Below, one piece after another: positions 49,039 through 57,106 of a stretch of DNA of 64,000 bases (positions within the stretch are counted from its first letter, which is position 1; each line of letters opens with the position of its first letter). The stretch is from Eubacteriales bacterium (GTDB lineage Bacteria; Bacillota; Clostridia; Oscillospirales; Oscillospiraceae): positions 1 through 64,000 of the forward strand of contig JAUNNH010000006.1 of assembly GCA_030531505.1 (NCBI GenBank), read 5' to 3'. Position numbers and translations under genes: made by a program. Under the pieces are notes generated by a model that was not told the DNA's origin, did not search any database, and saw only the letters and a list, made by a program, of their open reading frames with translations.

Positions 49039-50244
49039 ATGACAAGACGCAAACGCGAAAGCGCCGCGAAGCGCGCGGGCTATGTGGTTTTAAGCCTGGT
49101 CTTCGCCCTCGTGTGCCTGGCCCTGCTCGTCCAGCTCGGGCAGCATTTCCACCCGGGCGTGCAGCCTCCCGCCGCGGCGAGCCTCTCCTCGACCGACCTC
49201 GGAGCGCGGCTCGAGAACTCTCTCGCGAACTCCAAGGCCGACGCTCTCAGCGGCATCGCCGCGATCAAGAAGCATTACGTGATCCCTGAGGACGCAGCCG
49301 CGGCTCCGGTCCCCGACGAGCGGGCCTTCGGCACGCTCTCGATCGACGAGGCGGACAAGGTCCTCCCCATCATTGAGAAGGCGCGCAAGTCCGGGCTGCT
49401 GGAGGGGCAGGACCTGATCTTTGACCCGAACGTCGAATTCTATCACGACTCCTTTATCGGTTATTACTACGACGAGACGATCCTGATGATTCTCTGGAAA
49501 GAGGTCATCGACGGGAGCACCTGCTCCTGCTGCGAGATCAAGATCGCGGACGCCTCGCAGTTCAGGCGCAAAATCGCCGAGGATACGCTCGGCTCCCCGG
49601 TCTGGCTCTACGCTTCGGAACTCGCTGCCGCAGTGAACCCGGTCATCGCCATGAATGCGGACTTCTATATGTTCCGCGACTTTGGGACCGTGGTCTATAA
49701 CCGGCAGCTCTGGCGTATGGACGACAGCACCTACACCGGGCAGTACAAGAAGTACAACTGCATCGACACCTGCTTCATCGACGCCTCCGGCAACTTCCAC
49801 TTCACCCACCGCCTTGAGGAGCGCAGCCGCGCCGAGATGGAACAGTACCTGCTCGACAACGACATCCTCTTCTCGCTCTCCTTCGGCCCCGTGCTGGTGG
49901 AGGACGGGGTGCTCCAAACCTGTGACTGGTATCCCGCCGGCGAGCCCACCCAGGGCTATTCCCGTGCCGGGATCGGGCAGGTCGATCATCTGCATTATTA
50001 CTACATGTCCCTCAATCACGCGCCGGAGCGCGCTGCGACCTGGACCGTGGACCGCTTCGCCCAGGCCTTCTTCGACAAGGGCGTGCCGAACGCCTACTGT
50101 CTCGACGGTGGCCAGACGAGCGAGATTCTCTTCCGCGGCGAGCCCTTCAACCACATTGACAACGTCAACGGCGGCGGCGAACGCGCGGTCAGCGATATCA
50201 TCTACTTCGCCTCGGCCATCCCGGAATCGGAGGTGCGCAAATGA
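49039..50244 (+). CDS. membrane-anchored phosphodiester glycosidase (NAGPA/DUF2233) domain protein
   Basis: A 401-residue protein: N-terminal membrane anchor (YVVLSLVFALVCLALLVQLG), a ~130-residue linker region, then a NAGPA-type domain. Its signatures are NPVIAMNADFYMFRDFGTVV, LSFGPVLVEDGVLQ, YCLDGGQTSEILFRGEPFNH and GGGERAVSDIIYFA. NAGPA proteins remove N-acetylglucosamine-1-phosphate caps in animals; bacterial relatives include a spore-coat and exopolysaccharide group whose substrates are mostly unknown. GGAGGTGG lies before the ATG. The overlap with the Lgt-like gene suggests joint work on a phosphodiester-linked envelope glycan or lipid. Confidence 0.85.
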   Translation: MTRRKRESAAKRAGYVVLSLVFALVCLALLVQLGQHFHPGVQPPAAASLSSTDLGARLENSLANSKADALSGIAAIKKHYVIPEDAAAAPVPDERAFGTLSIDEADKVLPIIEKARKSGLLEGQDLIFDPNVEFYHDSFIGYYYDETILMILWKEVIDGSTCSCCEIKIADASQFRRKIAEDTLGSPVWLYASELAAAVNPVIAMNADFYMFRDFGTVVYNRQLWRMDDSTYTGQYKKYNCIDTCFIDASGNFHFTHRLEERSRAEMEQYLLDNDILFSLSFGPVLVEDGVLQTCDWYPAGEPTQGYSRAGIGQVDHLHYYYMSLNHAPERAATWTVDRFAQAFFDKGVPNAYCLDGGQTSEILFRGEPFNHIDNVNGGGERAVSDIIYFASAIPESEVRK

Positions 50245-51257
50245 GTCAGATCGCCTATCTCTCCGGCGGGCTCGTGCTCTACTGGCCCTCTCTGATCCTC
50301 GCGCTGGGGCTTGCGGCAGGGCTCTGCCTCTCACTTGCGCTCTATCCGCGCTATAACCGCCACAGCGCGGCAGTCTGGGTCTTTTTCCCCTTCGCGCTGC
50401 TCCTCGGTCTGCTTTTTTCCCGCATCGTCTACTGGTACTGCCATATCGAACAGTTCAGCTCCTTCTGGGAGGCCATGGTGGCCTACAACACCGGCAGCTA
50501 CGCGCTTTTCGGCGTGATCTTCGGCGTGTGGGCGGCAGCCTTCGCCGTGCGGCGGCTCGGCCTCGTGCAGCGCATGGGACGGCTGCTCGACGCAGTGGCG
50601 CCCGGCCTCTGCCTGAGCTTCGCTTTCATTCGGCTCTCCGAACTCTGGGGCAGCGCGTGCCGCAGCCGCATCACCGTGCCCGAGGGCTTCTTCCGTCGTC
50701 TGCCCTTCGCCGTACCGGGCGCGGAAGACGCCGGCAGCTGGCCGCTCGCCGTTTTCTTCTACTCCTTCCTGCTTCTGCTCGTCATCACCGTGCTGCTCGT
50801 GCGCTTCTATCTGCGCTACCGGCGCTTTCCGATGGTCGACGGCAGCAGCCCCAACGGGAACGTCTTTCGGCTCTTCCTGCTGCTCTGGGGGCTGACGGAA
50901 GTCGTGATCGACTCCCTGCGCTACGACTCCTGCTTCATGCACTTTGTCTGGCTCAAGCGGCTCAACCCCTACGCCTCTTTTGTGAGCCTGGGGCAGATTT
51001 TCGCGGCAGTGACGATCCTTGCCGTGTTCATCCACTTCACGGCCATCCGTGTGCGCGGACACCGCGGCGGCTGGAAGCTTGTCCTCGCCTGGCTTCTGTA
51101 TCTCGCGAGTCTTGTCGGCGCGGGGTACTTTGGGGAGTACAAGGTGCAGCGCAGCGCCAATTACGCTCTCTGCTATCCGATCCAGATCCTGTCCCTGCTC
51201 GTCATGGCGGGCGTCATCTGGTGGACGTATCAGGGCTGTCTGTATAAAGAGGACTGA
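50241..51257 (+). CDS. Lgt-like (prolipoprotein diacylglyceryl transferase family) membrane protein
   Basis: A 338-residue protein with about eight membrane helices resembling Lgt: YWPSLILALGLAAGLCLSLA, the central GRLLDAVAPGLCLSFAFIRL, then SELWGSACRSR and FLLLWGLTEVVIDSLRYDS. Lgt transfers diacylglycerol to prelipoprotein Cys. The critical Lgt stretch RxGNFxNxE is replaced here by RLSELWGSAC, so normal Lgt activity is doubtful. The C-terminus adds two helices. It overlaps the glycosidase gene by four bases (ATGA). A dedicated lipid-modifying or exporting role alongside that enzyme is inference. Confidence 0.7.
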   Translation: MSQIAYLSGGLVLYWPSLILALGLAAGLCLSLALYPRYNRHSAAVWVFFPFALLLGLLFSRIVYWYCHIEQFSSFWEAMVAYNTGSYALFGVIFGVWAAAFAVRRLGLVQRMGRLLDAVAPGLCLSFAFIRLSELWGSACRSRITVPEGFFRRLPFAVPGAEDAGSWPLAVFFYSFLLLLVITVLLVRFYLRYRRFPMVDGSSPNGNVFRLFLLLWGLTEVVIDSLRYDSCFMHFVWLKRLNPYASFVSLGQIFAAVTILAVFIHFTAIRVRGHRGGWKLVLAWLLYLASLVGAGYFGEYKVQRSANYALCYPIQILSLLVMAGVIWWTYQGCLYKED

Positions 51258-51307
51258 AGCTTTTCCATAAACAGTCTACACTTTTTATGGAAAAGATGCC
51301 GAAAGGC

Positions 51308-51348
51308 GCAAAAACGTCGGGAAGCGTTCGCTTCCCGACGTTTTTGTC
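51308..51348. terminator. bidirectional terminator between the envelope triad and the COG2509 gene
   Basis: AACGTCGGGAAGCG pairs with CGCTTCCCGACGTT, with TTTTTG on each outgoing strand. Confidence 0.9.
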
Positions 51349-51360
51349 GGACACCTGTAT

Positions 51361-52734
51361 TCAGGCGTTCAGGCCAAGGATATGGCGCGCGACATGCACG
51401 CCGCTCGCCGAGGCGTGGGAGAGCGAGTGCGTCACACCCGAGCAGTCCCCGATCACGAAGAGGCCCTCGCATCTGGTCTCGAGGTTCCGGTCTATCTCGA
51501 CCTCCATGTTGTAGAACTTGACCTCCACGCCGTAGAGCAGTGTGTCGTCGTTCGCAGTGCCCGGCGCGATCTTGTCCAGCGCGTAGATCATCTCGATGAT
51601 GCCGTCGAGGATACGCTTGGGGATCACCAGGCTCAGGTCGCCCGGTGTTGCGGCGAGGGTCGGGGTCACGAAGCTGTCGCGGATGCGCGCCTCGTTCGAG
51701 CGCCGCCCGCGCACCAGATCCCCGAAGCGCTGCACGATCACGCCGCCTCCGAGCATGTTCGAGAGACGGGCGATGCTCTCGCCGTAGCCGTTGGAGTCCT
51801 TGAACGGCTCGGAGAAGTGCTTGGAGACGAGCAGGGCAAAGTTGGTGTTCTCGGTGTGCTTGGCCGGGTCCTCGTAGCTGTGGCCGTTCACGGTGACGAT
51901 GCCGTTGGTGTTCTCATTCACCACGACGCCGTGGGGGTTCATGCAGAAGGTGCGCACCAGATCCTCGAACTTCTCGGTGCGGTAGACGATCTTGCTCTCA
52001 TAGAGCTGGTCGGTCAGGTGGGACCAGATCTCCGCCGGGAGCTCGACGCGTACACCGATATCCACGCGATTCGACTTTGTGGGGATCTCCAGTTCGCGGC
52101 AGACCGTCTCCATCCACTTGCTGCCGCTGCGGCCCACGGAGATCACGCACCGCGTGCAGGTAAAGACCGCCTCATCCGTATGCAGGGCATAGCCGCCCTC
52201 CACGCGCGTGATGCTGTGCACGGCGGTGTTGAAGCGGAAGTCCACCTTCTCCTTCAGCTCGTCGTAGAGATTCTCGAGCACGACGTAGTTGATGTCCGTG
52301 CCGAGGTGGCGGACCTGCGCGTCCAGCAGGTGCAGGCCGTTTTCGAGGCACATGCGCTTGACGGCGCTGTTGGCGGTGGAGTAGAGGCGCGTGGCCTCAC
52401 CGCCGTGGCTGCAGTTGATCTCATCCACGTAGTGCATCAGCTCGATGGCTTCCTGCTTGCCCACGTACTCGAAGAGCGTGCCGCCGAACTGGTTCGTGAT
52501 GTTGTATTTTCCGTCGGAGAAAGCACCCGCACCGCCGAAGCCGCTCATGATGCTGCACACCGGGCACTTGATGCAGCTCTTGACTTTCTTGCCGTCGATG
52601 GGGCACTTGCGCTGCGCCAGCGGGCGGCCGAGCTCCAGCACCGCGACCTTGAGTGCGCTGTTGCCCTTCATGAGCTCCCAGGCGGTGAAGATACCGCCGG
52701 GGCCCGCCCCGACGATGATAACGTCGTATTGCAT
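51361..52734 (-). CDS. NAD(P)/FAD-dependent oxidoreductase, COG2509 type
   Basis: A 457-residue flavoprotein: FAD motif YDVIIVGAGPGGIFTAWELM, then CPIDGKKVKSCIKCPVCSIM, a Cys cluster that marks this family, GFGGAGAFSDGKYNI, CVISVGRSGSKW and the C-terminal GLFVIGDCSGVTHSLSHASA. COG2509 proteins are uncharacterised dehydrogenases of anaerobes and archaea; the Cys cluster may bind a metal or act in redox. It stands alone, and a strong hairpin terminator lies between its best promoter and its start codon. Confidence 0.85.
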   Translation of the reverse strand: MQYDVIIVGAGPGGIFTAWELMKGNSALKVAVLELGRPLAQRKCPIDGKKVKSCIKCPVCSIMSGFGGAGAFSDGKYNITNQFGGTLFEYVGKQEAIELMHYVDEINCSHGGEATRLYSTANSAVKRMCLENGLHLLDAQVRHLGTDINYVVLENLYDELKEKVDFRFNTAVHSITRVEGGYALHTDEAVFTCTRCVISVGRSGSKWMETVCRELEIPTKSNRVDIGVRVELPAEIWSHLTDQLYESKIVYRTEKFEDLVRTFCMNPHGVVVNENTNGIVTVNGHSYEDPAKHTENTNFALLVSKHFSEPFKDSNGYGESIARLSNMLGGGVIVQRFGDLVRGRRSNEARIRDSFVTPTLAATPGDLSLVIPKRILDGIIEMIYALDKIAPGTANDDTLLYGVEVKFYNMEVEIDRNLETRCEGLFVIGDCSGVTHSLSHASASGVHVARHILGLNA

Positions 52735-52764
52735 AGTCTCGCTTCCTTTTTTGATACTGTGCGG

Positions 52765-52804
52765 ACAAAAACCGGACGCCTGGGTCTTCCCCGGCGTCCG
52801 GTCC
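52765..52804 (-). terminator. hairpin terminator in the COG2509 leader
   Basis: Minus-strand ACCGGACGCC pairs with GGCGTCCGGT (52793-52802 with 52771-52780), followed by TTTTTG. It could end the upstream lipoprotein transcript or attenuate the COG2509 gene, because a good promoter lies between it and the lipoprotein stop. Confidence 0.8.
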
Positions 52805-52820
52805 GTTTTATCCTTGGCTT

Positions 52821-52849
52821 ACTTTACCATAGCTGCCTGCCGCTGTCAA
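52821..52849 (-). promoter_or_regulatory. predicted promoter between the repeat lipoprotein and COG2509 genes
   Basis: Minus-strand TTGACA (52844-52849), 17 bases, TAAAGT (52821-52826). The transcript start would fall about ten bases before the terminator hairpin. Confidence 0.6.
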
Positions 52850-52855
52850 GTCGCG

Positions 52856-54505
52856 TCACTCGAGATTGCTCTCAAGTGTCATGCGGAAGCTGTAGCGGTA
52901 GTGGCCGCCGTCCTGCTCGCAGGCGAGCGTGTAGACAAAGCCGTTGTGGGTGAAGGACTGCTCATTGCCCTTGGCGTCGAAGAGGTCGAGCCCGTCCTTG
53001 AAGAAGGCAGTCATGCCCAGATCGGGGTCGAGGATCTTCGCAGCATAGTAGCCGAACTGTGCGACGCGGGCAGATATGCTGGTGTCGAACTCATCCGAAT
53101 CGGAGACATAGCTGATCTCGATCAGGTTAAAGCGTTTGAGCTCCTGGAGCGAGCTGACAGGGCCGCGGTCGAACTCATCCGCGTGATAGAAGCGGATGGT
53201 CTCGTCGAGGCCGTTGCGGATGATCCGGTCGCCCTTAACGTGCAGCGTGAAGCCCTTGCCCTTTGTCGCATCGATGTACAGGAATCCGGGATACGCGTGA
53301 TTGAAGGCATAGCGGTAATCCTTGAAGCGCATGTCGAAATAGTGGATGGGCAGCGCCTCGCCCTCGGTTTTGCCGCACGCTTTGCAGGTCTGTGGCTGGG
53401 TGTGCGTGGCCTTGGCCCAGTCATGGCCGAGCGCTTCAATATCGGTCTCTGTGCGGTTCTGCGCCTCGAAAGCCTGATTCAGGAAGGAGGCAGAGTAGGC
53501 GGTTTCACCCTTCTCCTCACAGGTCGCGGGCTTCACGATCTCCGCGGTGACAGCCGCCGTCTCCGTCTCCACGTGCGATGCATCGTGGGCGCAGACGCGT
53601 GTCGCAGTGACGCTGCTCAGGTCCTCGGCCCAAACATATTCCGGCTCGCCCCACTCATGGCCGAGCGCCTCGATGTTCGATTCGGTACGGCTCTGTGCCT
53701 CGAAGCCCGGATTTTCGAAAACAGCGGTGTAGGCGGTTTCGCCCCGCTCCTCACAGGTCGCGGGCTTCACGATCTCCGCGGTGACAGCCGCCGTCTCCGT
53801 CTCCACGTGCGATGCATCGCGGGCGCAGACGCGCGTCGCGGTGACGCTGCTCATATCATCCGCCCATTCAAAGCTTGGCTGCTCCCAGAGATGGCCCAGA
53901 GGAGCGCCGTCCTCCACCAAGCGATCCAGCGGCTCAAAGGCCTCGTTCCCGAAGGTCACAGAATAGACACGCTCCCCCGCTTCGGTGCAGGTCGCAGCCT
54001 TTGTGACCTTCGACACGGTCTCGGCGATCTCCGTCTCAACATGGGAGGGGTCGTGTGTGCAGACACGCGTCGCGATGACACTGCTCAGATCCTCGGCCCA
54101 TTCGTATTCGGGCTCGCCCCACGCGTGGCCAAGAGCCTCCGGCAGCGCTTCCGTACGGGACTGCGGCGCGAAAACACCGTTCGTAAACTGAGCGCTGAAA
54201 ACGGTCTCTCCCGCCTCGGTACATGTCGGGCTTTTCGTCTCTTCTCTGGTCGTCTCAACGGTCTCACTCTCGGTGTGAGACGGATCATTCCCACAGATGC
54301 GCAGCGCCGTAACGCTGCTCAGATCCTCGGCCCACTCGTAGACAGGCTCTCCCCACTTATGGCCGAGCGGGTCTCCATCGGTCTTCCCGCATTCCGAACA
54401 GGTCTTCGGTTTATCGCAGGTGGCAGGCTCCCAGCTGTGCTTATGACAAGCACTCAGCGAGAGCGCCATGACGAGAACCAACAGCATGGCAAGGATCCTT
54501 TTCAC
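52856..54505 (-). CDS. lipoprotein with four 78-residue tandem repeats
   Basis: A ~549-residue lipoprotein: type II signal MKRILAMLLVLVMALSLSAC (Cys20), a short Cys-pair segment (CDKPKTCSECGK), then four repeats of exactly 78 residues, each opening LGHxWGEPxYEWAEDLSSVT, then a CxxD-SHVETE element, an ATCEExGE element and a closing RTExxxEA. A second Cys pair (CKACGK) closes the repeat zone. The last ~170 residues are a separate domain (HYFDMRFKDYRYAFNHAYPG onward). Such repeats are common in Clostridia surface proteins without known function. The GTG at 54505 has GAGGAG upstream. Repeats 3 and 4 are almost identical at DNA level, so copy number may vary. Confidence 0.8.
   Translation of the reverse strand: MKRILAMLLVLVMALSLSACHKHSWEPATCDKPKTCSECGKTDGDPLGHKWGEPVYEWAEDLSSVTALRICGNDPSHTESETVETTREETKSPTCTEAGETVFSAQFTNGVFAPQSRTEALPEALGHAWGEPEYEWAEDLSSVIATRVCTHDPSHVETEIAETVSKVTKAATCTEAGERVYSVTFGNEAFEPLDRLVEDGAPLGHLWEQPSFEWADDMSSVTATRVCARDASHVETETAAVTAEIVKPATCEERGETAYTAVFENPGFEAQSRTESNIEALGHEWGEPEYVWAEDLSSVTATRVCAHDASHVETETAAVTAEIVKPATCEEKGETAYSASFLNQAFEAQNRTETDIEALGHDWAKATHTQPQTCKACGKTEGEALPIHYFDMRFKDYRYAFNHAYPGFLYIDATKGKGFTLHVKGDRIIRNGLDETIRFYHADEFDRGPVSSLQELKRFNLIEISYVSDSDEFDTSISARVAQFGYYAAKILDPDLGMTAFFKDGLDLFDAKGNEQSFTHNGFVYTLACEQDGGHYRYSFRMTLESNLE
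53432..54367 (-). repeat. four tandem 234-base coding repeats
   Basis: Unit starts at 54367, 54133, 53899 and 53665 on the minus strand, exactly 234 bases apart. The two units nearest the C-terminus are most alike, implying the latest duplication. Confidence 0.85.
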
Positions 54506-54548
54506 GTCGCTCACTCCTCTTTCGTATTATTTTCGTTTCCTTTTCTTA

Positions 54549-54577
54549 AGCATACACCAGCGCCCCTCAACATTCAA
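54549..54577 (-). promoter_or_regulatory. predicted sigma-A promoter for the repeat lipoprotein
   Basis: Minus-strand TTGAAT (54572-54577), 17 bases, TATGCT (54549-54554). Confidence 0.6.
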
Positions 54578-54691
54578 GAAAAAAGTGGAAAATCCGGAGG
54601 AAAACCCTTCCCGCTGTATCTCAATCCGGGGAGAAGGGAAAAATTTCCTTTCAACTTATGAAAGATTAATAAAACTCTCGGCGTATAGGTC

Positions 54692-54720
54692 TTGTGTTTT
54701 GGTGGGAAGGATGCTACAAT
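54692..54720 (+). promoter_or_regulatory. predicted sigma-A promoter for the triple Ig-like lipoprotein
   Basis: TTGTGT (54692-54697), 17 bases, TACAAT (54715-54720), 40 bases before the start. Confidence 0.6.
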
Positions 54721-54760
54721 ATCTACTAACCATAGTACCCGGAAAGGGAGGGGTATAGAA

Positions 54761-57022
54761 ATGAAAAAGAAATCTCTCTGCACGGTATTGCTTATAATCT
54801 TATGCATGGTGCTTCTCCTGAGCGCCTGTGGGCGAAAAAGCACAAAGGCGGACCCGGCTGCGCCGGCCTTCGATCTGAAGTCCTACGAAGGGGTGTACGC
54901 CGAGGAGATCGCGCGCCGCGGCATCCTGGAGCTGACCGCGACGGACGCGACCAGCGCTGAGATCGCCATCGAGTGGCCGAGCAGCGCTTCCCAGACGTCC
55001 TACTGGAAGATGACCGGCACCTACGACGCTGACAAGAACGCCATCGTCTATTCTGACGCCACCTTGACGGAGGCAAGCTTTGACGAGACCGGCAAGAAGA
55101 CGGAGAACGTCGTGTACACCGACGGCAGCGGCAGCTTCTCGCTTGACAGCCGCAAGCTGAACTGGACCGACGATGCCTCGGTCATTCAGGGCAGCTCCTC
55201 CACTTTCGTCTACGTTATGACGAAGGAGGATTACGCCAAACAGCAATCCGCGGTACAGACGAATATCCAGCCCGCGTCAGCTACCCCGACTCCGGCTCCG
55301 GTGGAGAGCACCGCCCCCGCAGCGAACACCCCGGATCCGGCGGTAACCTCTGCGCCCGCAGCAAGCGCACCGACTCCCGCCCCGGCGGAGACGCCGGCGC
55401 CGAGCCCGACGCCCGCAGCGGATCCCGCCCAGCTTCCGAAGATCACCAAGAGCCCCACGAATGAGACCGTGACCGAGGGCGGCCACTGCTACTTCCTGGC
55501 CAAGTACGAGAACGCAATCTGGGCCGTGTGGCACTTCGTGAGCCCGGACGGCTCGCGCGACCTGACCTATGAAGAGGCCGACAAGGAGTTCCCGAAGATG
55601 CAGATCGAGGGCGGGCAGTACAGCCAGATGAAGCTCTCGAACATTCCGGTCGACATCAACGGCTGGAAGGTCTACTGCCAGTACAGCAACCGCAGCGGCG
55701 CCGTCAACACCGACACCGCCACCATCACCGTCAATGCCAAGGCCGCCGGGACGGCTGGCACAGCCGGCACGGCGACCACAGCGGCCGGCGGCAAACTGCC
55801 GACTGTCACCAAGAGCCCGACCGGTGAGACCGTGCCCGAAGGCGGCAACGCGATCTTCCAGGCGCGTTATGAGGACGCGATCTGGGCCGTGTGGCACTTC
55901 GTGAGCCCGGATGGCGCGCAGGATCTGACCTACGAAGAAGCGGCGAAAGAATTCCCGACCCTTGAGATCCTCAACGGCAACTACAGCCAGCTGATGCTCA
56001 AGAAGATTCCGCTCGAGCTCAACGGCTGGAAGGTCTACTGCCGGTACAGCAACAACGCCGGCTATGTCGACACCGGCAGCGCCACGATCACCGTAACGGC
56101 GAAGGGCGCCGCCCCCGCGCAGACCGGCGCCGCTCAGGCCGGAACCACGCCGACCAATACAGATGCCAAGGCCCCGAAGATCACCAAGAGCCCCACGAGT
56201 GAGACCGTTGCGGAGGGCGGCACCTGCTACTTCGTTGCGAAGTATGAGGACGCGCTCTGGGCCGTGTGGCATTTCGTGAGTCCGGACGGCTCGCGCGACC
56301 TGACCTATGAGGAAGCCGCGGCGGAGTTCCCGACCCTCGTGATCGAAAACGGCATGTACAGCCAGATGAAGCTTTCCAAGATTCCGGCTGCTCTCAACGG
56401 CTGGAAGGTCTATTGCCGCTACAGCAACCGCGACGCCTCGGCGGATACCGGCAGCGCCACGATCACCGTGACTTCGCAGGGCACGCCTGTCCCGACGGCG
56501 ACTCCCGTTCCGGCAGCCGCAGTCCAGACGCCCGCACCCGGGACTGCTGTGGTCATCACCACACCGGAACCGGCGGCCGTCGTTACTCCCGCGCCTGAGG
56601 CCGCGCCCTATGTGGCCGAGTGGACCGGTGCCAGCGATCTCTCCCAGGCGGTGAACGGCTCCGGCGTGAGCTTCAGCCCTCCCGTCGAGGGAGCGATCCC
56701 CGCCGGCATGAGTGTCCAGGGTTATCGCTATAAGACCGGCTCCGTTGAGGTGAGCTACAGCGGCAACGGTGATCTCGTGACCGTGCGCAAATCCACCACT
56801 GACAGCGGCAACGCGCTCTCCGGCGACACCAACATCTACAGCTCCGCGTGGCAGACCAGCGTCAAGGGTCTGACCGTCACCTGCAAGGGCGATGGCAACA
56901 CGATCAATGCTGCCACCTTCGGTTATAACGGTGCGAACTTCTCCGTCACCTGCAACACCGCCCAGGAGGGCAAGGGACTGACCGTGGATCAGCTCAGCTC
57001 CATCATCAACGGCATGCAGTAA
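54761..57022 (+). CDS. surface lipoprotein with three Ig-like repeats
   Basis: A 753-residue lipoprotein: type II signal (LLLSACG, Cys23), an N-terminal beta domain (~37-148, also found after the amber codon at 33.7 kb), a Pro/Ala/Thr-rich spacer (~150-225), three Ig-like domains (about 228-327, 349-448, 473-573) and a C-terminal ~130-residue DUF4367-like domain (from AEWTGASDLSQAV). Each Ig domain opens KSPTxETV and contains [19 protein letters not shown] and NGWKVYC. The domains are 70-80% alike, so they arose by tandem duplication. Start at 54761 behind GGGAGGGG. A wall- or host-binding role is inferred from layout only. Confidence 0.85.
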   Translation: MKKKSLCTVLLIILCMVLLLSACGRKSTKADPAAPAFDLKSYEGVYAEEIARRGILELTATDATSAEIAIEWPSSASQTSYWKMTGTYDADKNAIVYSDATLTEASFDETGKKTENVVYTDGSGSFSLDSRKLNWTDDASVIQGSSSTFVYVMTKEDYAKQQSAVQTNIQPASATPTPAPVESTAPAANTPDPAVTSAPAASAPTPAPAETPAPSPTPAADPAQLPKITKSPTNETVTEGGHCYFLAKYENAIWAVWHFVSPDGSRDLTYEEADKEFPKMQIEGGQYSQMKLSNIPVDINGWKVYCQYSNRSGAVNTDTATITVNAKAAGTAGTAGTATTAAGGKLPTVTKSPTGETVPEGGNAIFQARYEDAIWAVWHFVSPDGAQDLTYEEAAKEFPTLEILNGNYSQLMLKKIPLELNGWKVYCRYSNNAGYVDTGSATITVTAKGAAPAQTGAAQAGTTPTNTDAKAPKITKSPTSETVAEGGTCYFVAKYEDALWAVWHFVSPDGSRDLTYEEAAAEFPTLVIENGMYSQMKLSKIPAALNGWKVYCRYSNRDASADTGSATITVTSQGTPVPTATPVPAAAVQTPAPGTAVVITTPEPAAVVTPAPEAAPYVAEWTGASDLSQAVNGSGVSFSPPVEGAIPAGMSVQGYRYKTGSVEVSYSGNGDLVTVRKSTTDSGNALSGDTNIYSSAWQTSVKGLTVTCKGDGNTINAATFGYNGANFSVTCNTAQEGKGLTVDQLSSIINGMQ
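55438..56480 (+). repeat. three tandem Ig-domain coding repeats
   Basis: About 300 bases per unit at ~55438-55740, ~55801-56103 and ~56176-56478, separated by linkers rich in Ala, Gly and Thr codons. Blocks such as GGCTGGAAGGTCTACTGCC recur almost unchanged. Confidence 0.8.
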
Positions 57023-57037
57023 AGCTCCCGATACCTC

Positions 57038-57073
57038 AACCGCCTCTCTGTTTTCGCAGAGAGGCGGTTTTTC
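57038..57073 (+). terminator. terminator after the triple Ig-like lipoprotein
   Basis: AACCGCCTCTCTG pairs with CAGAGAGGCGGTT, loop TTTTCG, followed by TTTT. Confidence 0.92.
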
Positions 57074-57077
57074 ATGG

Positions 57078-57106
57078 TTGCCGCGAGAATGGTTCTTTGG
57101 TATAAT
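57078..57106 (+). promoter_or_regulatory. predicted promoter reading into the hairpin array
   Basis: TTGCCG (57078-57083), 17 bases, TATAAT (57101-57106), with TGG just before the -10 box (extended -10). Transcription would start near 57113 and run through all six hairpins into the hydrolase gene. Confidence 0.6.
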
